64,000 bases of DNA, taken from the NCBI RefSeq assembly GCF_963675165.1, contig NC_087378.1, positions 460,562 through 524,561 on the forward strand, given 5' to 3'. The stretch is from Halichondria panicea (lineage: Eukaryota; Porifera; Demospongiae; Suberitida; Halichondriidae). The position numbers and the translations under genes were made by a program. Each line of letters begins with the position of its first letter. Position 1 is the stretch's first letter. Below the pieces are notes generated by a model. The model was not told the DNA's origin and ran no database searches. It worked only from the letters and a program-made list of their open reading frames with translations. This document shows, piece after piece, positions 40,401 to 52,411 of this stretch.

Positions 40401-42102
40401 AGATGTTTCATCGAATCCACCCTTCAAACAGAGACCGAACAAAGAAGGACTCACCAAAAACCTACCAAAACGGCTGCAAGAAAAGCTCAAACCAGTTTCA
40501 GAAAGGGGGACAACTCAAAACCAGGCACACCGTTTCTGGATTCAAGCAGACAAGATTGACTACCATGAAGAACTGAACAATAATCGTCTTGAAATCCGTC
40601 TTGGTGAAATGGATATGATTATCAGAAGTCATCCATTGATCCCCGGGGAAGATGGCAAGCTCAGAGACACAGAAGAAGATGACATTCCAGAAAGCCCTGA
40701 GGCTAGATTTGCAGCTGATATGACAGAAGTCTACAATGAGCTAGGACTACACTTTCCAATGTTCCTACGACTGAGACAGCTAGCAAAACTACAGGTATTA
40801 GGTAAATTTCTACGATACATACTGCAAGACCTGAAAGGAAAATCTGAAGGCAAACAAGCAATCCTCTTTACTGGATATCTAACCCATAGCAAAGAACGTT
40901 ATGCATCTTTCTCTAACCTTGTGAGAACACTATGTCTACCTCACAAACAGACAAGCACCCTACCTTGCAAATGGGTACCAGCGGCCTTACACAAAGAGAA
41001 GGATGGAAACCATCATTCTTTATGCTATGGTGGTGTCTTGATTACACCCAAAATCAATAAAGGAAATGTAGCCAGATTTCCGTTGCACAGTCAGTGTGTA
41101 CTTATTCCTCAAAGTGGTGCAGGACAGCAAACTGAAACTGGCTCAACACCAACTCAAAGTGGTGCAAAACTGCCAACTCAAAGTGGGACGAAACCACAAA
41201 CTGACTCAACACCGCAAACTCAAAGTCAACAGGGTCAAGGTCCAAAAGGCCAATTTTTGGGCACAAAACCAACTGCTTCTTTAACAATACCAAAAGGAAC
41301 AAAATGGGATGTTAGCAAAAAAGATGACAAGAAGTGGACAAACTTCGAGATGCATGGCCAGAAAGCTTTCCTACTATATTATGGTGATGGCAATCCACAT
41401 GCTCGAGCTTCTAAGCTTGTTTCCTGGACTGCTGTAGCTCTTGCTGCATTTGGGGTGTCAACACTTATTGACATATTCAGGGAGGGAAAAATGGAGACGA
41501 ATAAAGCTTTAAGTGAACTATCTAAGAGTTTAAATGAAAATCCAAGGTGTGAACAAACCCAGTGTAAGTCCTGTTCCCGTGCATTAACTAAAATTCAACC
41601 AGCAACTGATATCAAAACTACAAGTGGTCTCACTTACAAAATAATAAATGAAGTGCCAATGACTGCCAGATACTGTGTATACAAGGTCCAGTGTAAAAAA
41701 ACTGGCAAAATATACATCGGCATGACAACAAGACAAGCCAACACACGTGTGATAGAACATCTCCGAGATATTAAAAAAGGGAAAGAAAATAAAATTCTAG
41801 CACGACATTTCAACGCTCAGAAATGCTTTGGTCAATTTGAGGATTTTATGAACATAACACCACTAGCATATGTTAGCAATGAAACAATGAAGCCATACAA
41901 TTCTAGTGAAAGAACAAGAATAATGGAGTACATTGAATACCAACTAATAGATCTGTTTGGAGGAACGGAACACCTATTGAATCGAATCAAACCTTGCATC
42001 TCATTCAGTAGGTTTGACATCAAACCTAAACTATACCAATTGTTCAATATACGGGGGGACAACGTTTACATCGATGATAAACCCGCTCTAACCATCGCAT
42101 AA
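37484..42102 (+). CDS. 1,519-residue protein: FYVE-like zinc cluster, helical core, C-terminal GIY-YIG nuclease-like domain
   Basis: Exon 1 is 37484-37532 (MATNQFVPEAESALPCG); a 59-bp intron; exon 2 is 37592-42102. Another ATG at 37543 lies in the intron. At residues 215-262 is a Cys/His cluster (CEQRHTNCQ, CVQCSSKICKSCC, ICDTCLKQF) like a FYVE or related zinc finger. A long helical region follows, with a charged coiled coil near 400-430. Then comes a block I have seen in uncharacterised invertebrate proteins (HTMFETDYLMKSFSVGTDVS, SPEARFAADMTEVYNELG). After a Gln/Thr-rich linker is one hydrophobic segment (WTAVALAAFGVSTLIDIF). Residues 1377-1485 look like GIY-YIG: CVYKVQ, KIYIGMTTRQ, TRVIEH, ARHFNAQKC, YIEYQLIDLF, HLLN, with Tyr, Arg, Glu and Asn in the expected order. 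That domain resembles the nuclease of Penelope-like elements, but no reverse transcriptase is present. Role unknown. Confidence 0.75.
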
Positions 42103-42335
42103 TAACTGAGATGTGCACTATTATACATGTTACAATAGAGAAAAGTTTATAGTTTAAAAAGAAGAACATAATTTTAAACCAGGTTAGTTTAACTTTGTTA
42201 TCTGATGTCTGCTTATTAGTTCATGCTGTATTATATTGATTTATACCCCATGTTTCTGTTTCCACATTAGTTGTTATTGTACAATTACCCAATTTGAATT
42301 CGTTTTCTTAAACAGAGAAAGAATTAATGTCTATA

Positions 42336-43414
42336 GATCTAGTTCTGCTACTAGTGAGCCTGACAGTGCTTCTATTGAGTACACTAGTGATGATTTAGGG
42401 TACCTACTTAATGAGTTACACTCGGCCTCACCAAAGTGGAAGATCATAGGCATCCAGCTACAGATACCAGAAGCCCTAATCCGAGCTGACAATACTATAA
42501 CTCTCAAGAATGTCCCATCTTCCAAAGAGCTTAAAATTAGAAATGGAGAATATACTCACAAAGCGAAAGATATCATTCAATCCCCTTGATTTCATTGAGC
42601 AAGTCTCATTTTTGTGAAAGAGCAAACTAAAACAACTCGATTTTGATTGCTTTCAAGTTCCAATGCATGCTATCATTTATCCTTGTTTACTGTACTGGTT
42701 GGGAGTATTCAGCGATGTACCACCCAGTACGTCATGGATACGCATGGAACATTGGGACTGTTTTGCAGTTGGTATATTGGCTTGGTTTTCACAGGTAGTC
42801 TACCCATCAATTATTGCACAAGATGAGCTCCACCCTCAGGTGGATTTTGTAATTCACTGCGGGTTTGACGCAAGCTGTGGAAGGACCCATTCCTGCGCAT
42901 GGGCATCTGAAGGCCAAACGAGACCAAGCAGCAGACCGCAGAGGTCCTTAGTGAGGAGCAACCGCTATGAGAGCCTCCCTAGGTAAGGAGAGAGCTGGGC
43001 ATGTGGACAAGAAGTGGGAGGGTGATTCATCTTCTATAGGTTGCAGAGTTTGCAAATTGCATCACCATGCACGTTAGTGGATCTAGTGCTAATGCAACAA
43101 CCAAGAAGATCTGCATGATTGGCTATATTTTGCTTCCTCCATTGATGTATGTGTCTGCATACATTGATGAAGGAATAGTATCATTCGACCAGATAAGAAA
43201 TGGCTTTTACTTCTACAAAGCCACCGGGCACATTTATCTGATACTTTTCACCACACAATTAGTGACTGTTCTCAATTGGCTTCTTTGTCTACAACGCTGC
43301 TACTGGCGTCAACTTTATAAGCAATATATCTCATGGAAGTACCACGGACTCTGTACAGCAGCATTAGGAATTGTAAGTTTATGCTTATTGGTTGTTTCAG
43401 TTAAAGAATTTTAA
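42336..43414 (+). pseudogene. Array member 4: scrambled death-domain/membrane pseudogene
   Basis: The 5' part (42336-42520) copies the death-domain start of member 5 (TSEPDSASIEYTSDDLGYLL). At about 42535 it jumps to sequence of member 3 (matching 35150-35405), with a stop inside. From 42797 to 43065 it holds about 270 bp unrelated to any array member. It then resumes member-3 sequence to the stop (VSGSSANATTKK to VVSVKEF). So it is a chimera of two family members with a foreign segment, and not one open frame. Confidence 0.85.
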
Positions 43415-43822
43415 CATTCTTATGGCTAGAAAATGTGTAGAATTCACATGCACTGTTTTAGTATATGTAGATGATGAATATATTATTGTAGTCAATACTC
43501 CCACTCTGTAATGCAACTTGTGATGTGAACGATAAATATGGTTAATACCATCATCTCTTTGCAATGCCATTAAAGGTAATGATAAGGTTTATTGTTTATT
43601 CACATTGTATGATTCCCCTCATCTGTCAGCACAACAGAATTTCTTTATAGATCTAGCTCAAAAATTACAGTGGGACATGAAAGAGACCATCACACTTTCA
43701 TGTCTAATATTTTAGTGAGGAATGTGACCAGGTTTCCTGGCTCCTCCCACTTATAATTGATAGCAAATTCCTCAGTTCTAGTATAGTACAAAGCCAACAT
43801 CAGATTATAAAACAGAGAAACA
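43415..43822. other. Intergenic region between array members 4 and 5
   Basis: The first 130 bp copy the 3' flank of member 3 (GATGAATATATTATTG, CTCCCACTCTGTAA), confirming that the end of member 4 came from member 3 together with its downstream DNA. Nothing else seen. Confidence 0.6.
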
Positions 43823-45461
43823 ATGTCTAGAAGGAGTAGATCTAGCTCTACTACTAGTGAGCCTGACAGTGCTTCTATTGAGTACACTAGTGATGATTTA
43901 GGGTACCTGCTTAACGAGTTACACTCAGCCTCACCAAAATGGAAGATCATAGGCATCCAGCTACAGATACCAGAAGCCGAACTAGACCTAATCCGAGCTG
44001 ACAATACTAACTCTCAAGAATGTTTCATTGCCATCTTCACAAGACGATTTAGACAAGGGACGATTCGACAGTCAGATTTATCCGAAATCCTCAAAATGCC
44101 AAGTGTTGGTGAGAATGCACTAGCTGACACTGAAACTTGAAAGAAGATTTAATGAACCACAAAATGATACCGATGTTCTAAACATTACGTCTACAAATGT
44201 CTTACACTACATTTCCCCTCGCATATCTGATACCGTTTTCCCTTATACACACTTAAAGAAAGCATATCCAACTCATGTACCCTTTGGAGTGTTTATCATT
44301 CTACAAATATTCACTTTGCTCGATGACAAAGTATTCAGACCCAGAAGTTATTCAATTGAAGAATATGCAAATAGAGTTGTAATCTTCATACTATATGCAT
44401 TCGTAATGGTAGTAGTGCCGTGCCTATGCTATGCACAGCTGTGCTATCTAGGCAAATTAGAAAAGAAGTTTTTTAGCAGTGAGGAAACTAATGAAACGTC
44501 CTTGGAGCTATCGAGAGCAACAAGAAACGAAATGAAAAAGATTTTTAGAGAACGAAAAGTATCACTTGATCCGTTTAAATTTATTTCTGAGTTCAAGCCG
44601 CTATTTAAATGCAAAGGTATTGAGATAACAGCATATCAGGTTCTCATACACTCGCTAGTGTTCCCTCTGTTACTGTACTACCTGGGGGTGTTCAATTCTT
44701 CCCGCAGTCACCGGCTGACGGGAGCAATAGAGTCTTGGAGACAGAGACTACAGATTAACGGAATAGAGATTTTGGAGGTGTGGGAGTGCACAGCACTGTC
44801 CATTACTTTGTTTTTGTCTGGCACATTGAAGGATATCTACTGCTTTGAAAACCATATGGCCACGCTACTGTCTGAAACACAAGCTACTGTATCTAGGCGA
44901 CCCACCCCTCTCTCTAGGGCCATTTTCACAGCTGTTAGATCTCGCTGGCAACTTATCGACATAGGTGCATATGCACTTACACTTTCCTATGTCATATTAA
45001 CTACAGTGCTTCTATTCAATGGTGAATCTTTCATTCCCAAGTACTTAAAAATGAAGGACCTTGATCAAAGTGTTTGGAATATTTTAACAGTGTTGGTTGC
45101 AATAATGCAGTTTGGAGCTTCTTCAGCTCACCCTGACGTAAAAGCATTCTCAATAATAGGATACTTTGCTCTTCCCCTAATAAAATTTGCAAGGATGTAC
45201 ATTAAGGGTGACGGTAAAACATCTGTCCTACTGCAAGATGGCTTTCACCTGCAAACTGCCCCTGGCAACATCCTATTAGTGTTGTACACTTCACAGTTGG
45301 TCAGTGTACTGAGTTGGTTGCTTTGTCTCTTTCACTGCTACTGGCGTCAAAATGAGTTAAAGACCTGGAGCTACCACTCGTGTCTTACAGCCATAGCTTT
45401 AATAGTTGTGTGTTTGTGTGTAGTCACTATTAAAGAATTTAGAAGTTGCAACTTACAATAA
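43823..45461 (+). CDS. Death-domain multi-pass membrane protein, array member 5 (frame break after the death domain)
   Basis: The N-terminal 105 residues (43823-44140) carry a Ser-rich start and the death-fold domain (LNELHSASPKWKIIGIQLQI, SQECFIAIFTRRFRQG). At about 44128-44138 the frame stops (ADTET then TGA), and the family sequence continues in another frame (KLERRFNEPQND, NVLHYISPRISDTVFPYTHL) to the stop at 45461. No splice signals account for it. The membrane part is otherwise intact and long (CLCYAQLCYLGKLEKKFF, KDIYCFENHMATLL, TSQLVSVLSWLLCLFHCYWR). Either a recent pseudogene, an indel in the sequence, or a gene that makes a separate membrane protein from a downstream ATG (44289). 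Confidence 0.7.
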
Positions 45462-45742
45462 TTTTGACATGTCACTGTTGTAACATTGATTTGTGTGTAT
45501 ATAATTATGGCAAAAAATTGGACTTAATTAATGATGCTAATCTTCGAATACTACGTATAATTATGTGCATGATGCATGTAAATTGATCGTAAAACATATA
45601 ATTATTATACAGCCTATAATTTATTATCATCACTTCCTGACAAAATAATTAGAGGTGAACGCAAAACAAAGTATATTATGTCTGTGCAACAATGTACAAG
45701 ACAGAACTATGATCAGAAAGTTGATAGTGGTTCTGGCTTGTT

Positions 45743-48700
45743 TCACAATTCTTCCAGTGCGGCCATAGCTGCTAGTCGTCCAGGTGACCCCATGACCCCT
45801 CCTCCTGCACACAGGGTATGTAAGAGGTTAATAAGCCACACCTGGAACACACTTAACAGGACACTACGTAATAGTAGGACAAGAGATACCAAATTCACAT
45901 GGTCGAACTAATCACAAGTATCCTCAAACACAGTTACCGGGAATTATAGCTAATAAAATTCCCTATATCTAAAGTGGGTTAGGTAATGGATAAAAGTTAG
46001 TCAACCATGGACTAAACAATGTTGTGGCAGCATGCTTTGTGCATTCCAAGTTAATTACAATTTAGCACTCCTACATATCTACTTTAATTAGGTTACCTGG
46101 ATGTGCTCCACTGCCACACAGGTAGAGGCCTTTCACTGCTCCGCTGGCGTAACTAGGGTTACGGTGGGTGGGTCTAGCGAGGTACAACTGATCAACTGAC
46201 ATTGCACCGTGGAAAATATTGCCTCCAGTTAGGCCAAATATTCTCTCAAGATCAGGCGGAGTGAGGATGTCTTTGTCAATGACTAGTTTCTTGAAGCCAG
46301 GAGCATAGTCTTCAATACTGTCAAACACTGCAGAGAGGGAGGAAATAGATGCAAGTAAAGTTGAAATGAACAAACTCATTACAATGACCTGTAGTTTTCT
46401 TTTTATGCGTACAGTAAACCAGCAAACAAGCTCTTGTACAGTACATGTAGTCTCAGCGAGTTTGTTTTCAGAATATACTCAATAATTATAAGTGCTTGCT
46501 ACTTGCTAAAGACATACCCACATTGGCGTACTGTTCCTTCTTCTCCTCTGTCCAGTCTCCATCGGCCAATTTGTAGGGTGTGTACTGAGAGAATATTGAC
46601 ATGACATGACAACCCGGGGGGGCCAGGGTGGGGTCCAATGAGGAGGGTAGGCACAACTCCAACAAAGGTCTAGGAAGAATTCCAATCAAACAAAATCACA
46701 TTAATTATGGACGATACGAGAAAAAAGTGTACGTAGGATAGATAATCGTAGTAAAGCAACTGCCACGTGAGCTGCCAACTCCATAATTATCATAATTATA
46801 ATTATTAACGCTCACCTGGATGACCATCTTCCCTGCTGAGCGTCAAGGTAAGCAGAGTGAATGCAGTCAGTGTGCTCTGTGTTGAGGTGTATGGTGCACT
46901 GGTGGTGGGGGCAGGGGAGGCCGTCGCGAGTGTTGGGCAGGCTAGAGAAGTCAGGCAGTCCACTCAGAGCAACTAGAGTGTTCAACAATAAACAGAAGGA
47001 CACCACGTTGAGACAATGACTATAACTATCCCATGAAAGATGTATGTAGACACTTAGCTAGGCTAGGCAGTATAAGTGATGTCATCAAAGTTCATAAAAG
47101 TATTTGCCATTTTGGCCACACCATGGTCCAAGGCCGAAAAATGACAAATTATGGACCCCAACAAAATTTGGGATTTAAAAACATCATTTGAAAGGTATCT
47201 TTCAAAGCTTCAGAAAATCAAAAACAATTGCAATGACCACTAATTAGCTGTCACATGAAGAGGATGGATTTAGACACTTAGCTAGGCTAGATGGTATAAA
47301 AAATTAAGTGAAGGGAATAGTTTTGCTCACTGTTGATTTTGGTGACAGGACTTGTATAGTCTATTCCAGCCACTTGTGTCCTGAAATCTGCCGGCAGAGT
47401 ACCCTGACAGACAAACACCACATCAGCATGTCAATAAACCCTCACTATAATACATACACCTACCTCTGGTAAGAGGTCGAGGAAAGTGACTTGAGGAGTG
47501 GCATTTGATAGAACAACTTTTGCTCTGATCTCTGAGCCATCTTCAAGCACTACACCCGTGGCTGTGCTCTTGTCATTAACAAGGATTTGGGATACAGGCT
47601 GTGCAGACAAGTTTCAGATAATTTATACCAGAGACTATAATTATATCAATATAGGAATGAGTGCTTACAGAGTCAGTAACCAACGTTGCTCCATGTTCCT
47701 CTGCTGCCCTAGCTATTGCCATTGAGACGGCACCATTCCCACCCTCAGCGTAGCCCCAGGCATTCTTAACCCCCTCCAGCTCCCCCATCACATGATGCAG
47801 CAGGACATATCTGCATTGAATATCTCAAAGGCAAATTCCATACATGTACAAGTTGTATATATGACATTTACAAGCTATAAATAGATTATACTGACCCACT
47901 TCCAGGGAGCCTTGGACTCAGCATGGCTCCTATTACAGCATCAGTGGCCAGCGTTGCTTTCAGGGGCTCTGATTCGAACCACTTGTCCAAAATGTGCTGA
48001 AGACAGAGAACGCATGAGTCAGTTGCAGTAGTGAGTACATGTAATACTCATCTTTGAAGCCGGAGCAGTTATCAACTCGTAGAAAGCTGGCAACTCTCTA
48101 CCAAGGTAGCCTCCTACAATGAACAAATAGTCACAGCATGCATATAATTATAATAATTTATATAGCATATTATAGTACGCACACACTCTGACTCACCCAT
48201 CTTCAACAGAGCTGTGATGTTCTTGATCTCGAAGAAAATCTCCTGAGTGGTGCCATTGCGAAGTCTGTCGATGTTAACAGGCGCAGTGTCCAGTAGGGGA
48301 TCAACAGCCTCAGCTGGGGGGGATAAGAGGACGATGGATGTATGTACGTAAAATATACATTCTCACCTATTTCATTCATCCACTGTTCATATCGTGAATA
48401 TGCCTGAAGAGTTTGGTAGTGATTGTTAGGTTGTATTCTGAAGCATTGTGGAGCCTCACCTCGGCGTCTCTGACAGAGAACTGTGCAATCTGTTTCTCAT
48501 TTTCCCTCATATCATTACCAAGCAACAAGCTCTGGTCTGTTCCACGCAGAGGGGTGAAGGAGTTAGGATTACGGAGGTAAACCTTTAGACCATGTTTCTA
48601 AGGAACGAAATACAATGACCCAATAGCAATGTAGTTGATAAATCAAAAATAATTTCACCTTTAGCTCGAGATCTTTGACAATCTGTGGTCGTAACAAGCT

Positions 48701-48998
48701 GACAAGATAGGATGCTCTGGAGAACTTGAATCCTGGTACTATCTCCTCGGTAACTGCAGCTCCTCCCAACAGATGCCTCCGCTCCACAACAACCACTTGT
48801 TTCCCTGCCTTTGCAAGGTAGGCAGCCTGTATGGGGGTAAAGAATGGTAGATCACTAGATCCATGATCAGCTCTAGAATTGTAACTATTTAGACTGTTTA
48901 CTTACAGCAACCAGGCCATTGTGACCTCCTCCCACTACTACTGCATCAAAGGACCTTCCATGCAATGTGGATTTCAGTCTTCTGGTGATCTTTAGCAT
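45743..48998 (-). CDS. PYROXD2: PYROXD2, FAD-dependent oxidoreductase-like protein
   Basis: A mitochondrial flavoprotein-fold protein of the phytoene dehydrogenase/retinol saturase class. Exon 1 is 48906-48998 ([20 protein letters not shown], then [12 protein letters not shown], the dinucleotide-binding loop). Exon 2 is about 48659-48826 ([21 protein letters not shown]). Later exons give [72 protein letters not shown] and [20 protein letters not shown] (46097-46327). The last exon, 45743-45804, reads [20 protein letters not shown] and joins the preceding GSGAHPG, the C-terminal FAD motif. Length and order match the animal protein. It starts 96 bp from DNAJC28, head to head. Confident from family sequence. 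Confidence 0.92.
47047..47290. repeat. Foldback-repeat relative between 20-bp direct repeats (PYROXD2 intron)
   Basis: TAGACACTTAGCTAGGCTAG occurs at 47047-47066 and 47271-47290. Between them, 47150-47250 resembles one arm of the foldback family at 1788 and 26535 (AAATTTGGGATTT...CATTTGAAAGG...AAAGCTT CAGAAAATC). It looks like a partial, old third copy. Confidence 0.5.
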
Positions 48999-49094
48999 GA
49001 TACAGATGTAGAGAAGCAGAGACAGCTAGCTCAGTATGTTAGATTTTAACGCTCATTACCAGATATCCTCAGCCCCTCCCATCTTTTAAACCCC
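48999..49094. promoter_or_regulatory. Shared divergent promoter region, PYROXD2 / DNAJC28
   Basis: Only 96 bp separate the two start codons. No TATA box is evident. Bidirectional promoter activity is inferred from spacing. Confidence 0.5.
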
Positions 49095-50356
49095 ATGGCT
49101 GTCAGAAATGAGTTGCTTGTACTGTTCAAGAAGTGTTGGGGATATGGAGGACATCTAATGGCCACTTCGAGTCTAGTACAATGTAGAACATTGATATCCA
49201 CCTCATGGAAGCTGTCACAAGATAAGGGATCCTTTGAGAGTCCTTCTGCTCGACTAAAGAGGTCATTTCAGTTACTAGACCTGGAACAGGATGAATGCGC
49301 TGAGGAAGAGATACGAAAGGCGTACATTAGACTAGTGAAGAAGTATCATCCTGACTCCAGCTCTGGGGAGACCAACGCAGACCACTTTAGTGAGGTACAT
49401 ATAAATTGTCATGAAAATGTACGCAATAATAATTTATTATCAACCTCGTTCTTTCTCTACAGGTGAGGGAAGCTTACAAGAAGTGTATGAACTATGTGAA
49501 GAATGTGTCAATGACTCGTGACATTCACGAAGCTCTGGAACAGGAGCTAGAAGACTTGGACAAGGCTTTAGGATACTCTATTACTAAGCAACGACGACTA
49601 GCCCATCGTCATTACCTGTCGTATGATGTGGGGGTTGGGTCAATCTCCCAACGCCAGAGAGCACATACTCAACAGAGAGTGGGACAAGCTATGGACAATG
49701 TGTTTGAGCAACAGTTCCAAAAAGCACTGGAAAATCCAGACGTTAAGGAGTTAGCACCATATGAAAAAGGACGGAAAGTTCCCGGGGGAAAGACAACCAA
49801 GTCAGTACAAAGAATAGCAAATGAGATCATATACGATTCAATGAAGCGTGGTGAATTCGATAACCTCAAGGGCCAAGGAAAACCACTCAAGGTAGAACCT
49901 GTCAACCCTGTACTGGACAATGTGGAGCAAATAATTAACAAGATGTTGGGTAATTCTGGTTTTGCTCCAGAGTGGATCGGTCTTGATAAAGAGATACGAA
50001 CAGGTATGGAGAAAGTGAAGACAGACATTGAAACGGCTTGGAACAAATGTGGCCCTCTCCCTATGGGCCTGGAGCAACACAAGCACTGGGAGCAGCAACT
50101 GATGGAGTTTGAAGAGACTATAAACGTTATTAATAAGAAGATATTCGATCTAAACTTGATTGTACCCTCGTTAACTAGTCAGAGAAGTCATCTCAGATTG
50201 GAGAGGCTGTTAGTCAAAGTTATGGAGGTCCCACCTGTTAGACCGAGGACTGAGACAATGGAGGTCGTCAAGAACGAGAGTGAAGTGGATCCATTGAAAA
50301 CTTTGTATGAGAGGACTGTAAATACAGTTAGCCATTGGCTTCATTGGTGGAAGTAA
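49095..50356 (+). CDS. DNAJC28: DNAJC28-like J-domain protein (DUF1992)
   Basis: Exons 49095-49394 and 49463-50356 give 397 residues. The N-terminus is basic and may be a mitochondrial presequence. The J domain lies at about 55-105: SFQLLDLEQDECAEEEIRKA, then YHPDSSS with the HPD motif, then EVREAYKKC. The C-terminal half is the DUF1992-type region: VQRIANEIIYDSMKRGEFDN, GQGKPLK, and NKMLGNSGFAPEWIGLDKEI. This order is that of human DNAJC28, implicated in Golgi-related trafficking and mitochondria. Whole gene, no defects. Confidence 0.9.
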
Positions 50357-50538
50357 TTCTTTTTCTCTTTTTTTCATCCCATTGTCATAATAATATTGAT
50401 ATACAAAATATTCAAACGGCAACACTGCAATATTGAACTGCATGACTCGTATAAATTCAGAACAGCAAAATAGATTATATAAAGTTAGAAGAATGAAACA
50501 TGAAAGTAGAGTTTGAACAGTTAGTGAAGGAATAAAAT

Positions 50539-51203
50539 TTAAGAGGACGGTTTTGGGTTTGGGTCCAGTTCCATGAGCATGCTACCTACAGCACCGAAAT
50601 AGCCTTCGTGCTCCAAGAATAGAGCTCTCATAGTTCCTTGAGACCAAAACTCCATTGCATAGGACAACATCTGCATGGACATGTGGTTCCCGCACAGGTA
50701 GTTGCCCACAAACACGATCCTCTCTATACCCTGCAGGAAACAGAAGGGGGGTTATGGCGGCAGGAATAAGCAAAGTACTGTCATACAAATGTGAATGGTG
50801 AAAGATTTAGTGGTATCCACAGACAGCTTAGAGGGTTGGTTAACAATAGGACCGATGAAAGGTTTAATTTGTGGTTAAGTATGGATAGAGGTAATCAATG
50901 TGCAGAGGATATGAAGTCACAACCTATACAAGGATGTACACACAGGCAAATTGGCCCTTGCTATGACTTACTGATATTGATGCACACATCCTAGTAATGG
51001 CTCCAATGTTGTTGGTGACAGTCACTAGAGTGGCCTGGGCAAGGTCTTCAGGGCGAGCATCTTTCCTCCGCTCTGGGTGCAGCATGTGACCAAAACTACA
51101 GACAAAATACAGTGCAAATTAAATAATACAACACATTGGACCTAGATATGCACATACATAGACTATAGTCAATAGACCACCAACACTCACACACACACAC
51201 ACA

Positions 51204-51254
<51 letters not shown>

Positions 51255-51303
51255 GCACACGCGCACGCACACGCACACGCACACGCACACGCACACACAC
51301 ACT

Positions 51304-51340
<37 letters not shown>

Positions 51341-52361
51341 ACATACACACACTACCTGCTAGCCAACACACACTACCTGCTAGCCACTACATCTCCAGCC
51401 AGTCCAAACTGCTTGTAGTCTCCACCATAGATATCCCGGACCAGCTTATCAACTCTAGTACTGTCTCCTTTCTCTGCAAGAGCTATGGCCTCCTCAAAAG
51501 AGTCAGTCCCGGCTAACAGTGCACACAAGCCTTGGAAGGTCCCTCCTCCAACACTAGTACCGCCAATTCTTTTCAATTTCTCACTCGACTCGACTTGCAA
51601 CATGCTCACACCAGAGCCAATATTGACCAGGATGTAGGGATAAAAATCAGAGTCCACGGGAGAGGAAACTTTGCGTGTGTGAGGAGTTTTCGGGGCCTCC
51701 CAGTAATAGCACTCATCAGGGTAATTGTGACAGAGGTAGTGGACCCCTCGAATGAGGCACTGCATCTCATCGTGCTTGTGGAGACTCACGCCCAACCTCT
51801 ATGAGGGGAAACAATAAGCTTTAAAAATGAATTATTTGGACAGTGATTTCAGAACTATAATTATGTATATAGTAGAGTGCTTTTTATTTTCACACTCCCC
51901 AAAAAGAAGATAAGAGTGACGTTTGTGTTGATATTCCACAGATAACAATAACAACAATGGAGCTCACTTCAAGAGAACACTAACAATAACTGATTAAACT
52001 CACTTCTTTGAAATCCTTCTCAAACTTGAAGGCACCTCCACCAGTAGCACACACCACTTTAGGGAACTTGCTTAATCCATTCTTGGTCACCATATCAAAA
52101 AACCCGTCCATTCTACTAGTAGCAAACTTTATAAAATGTAGTGTTCCTCTGTGTGCCTGAATGCGTAGATTCTTCATTTCCAGCCTCTCATCTCTACTGC
52201 CAGAGGAGCCATATTTGAGATTGGATTTGATGAATTTCTTGACTGAAGCAACTCCCTCCCTTTCATCAGCATTGGTGCTTTGTGCTTGATCATCTTGAGT
52301 CTCGTAGTAGACACACTTGACCAGGGACCCTCCAATGTCTACTCCAAACCATTGAATTGAA

Positions 52362-52411
<50 letters not shown>

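Noticed and set aside
37484-42102. A complete Penelope-like element
   Set aside because: Only the GIY-YIG-like domain resembles that family; no reverse transcriptase domain is visible, and the rest looks like a host-type protein with a spliced first exon.
45678-45911. 77-residue plus-strand frame
   Set aside because: It overlaps, in antisense, the last exon of PYROXD2, which is well supported.
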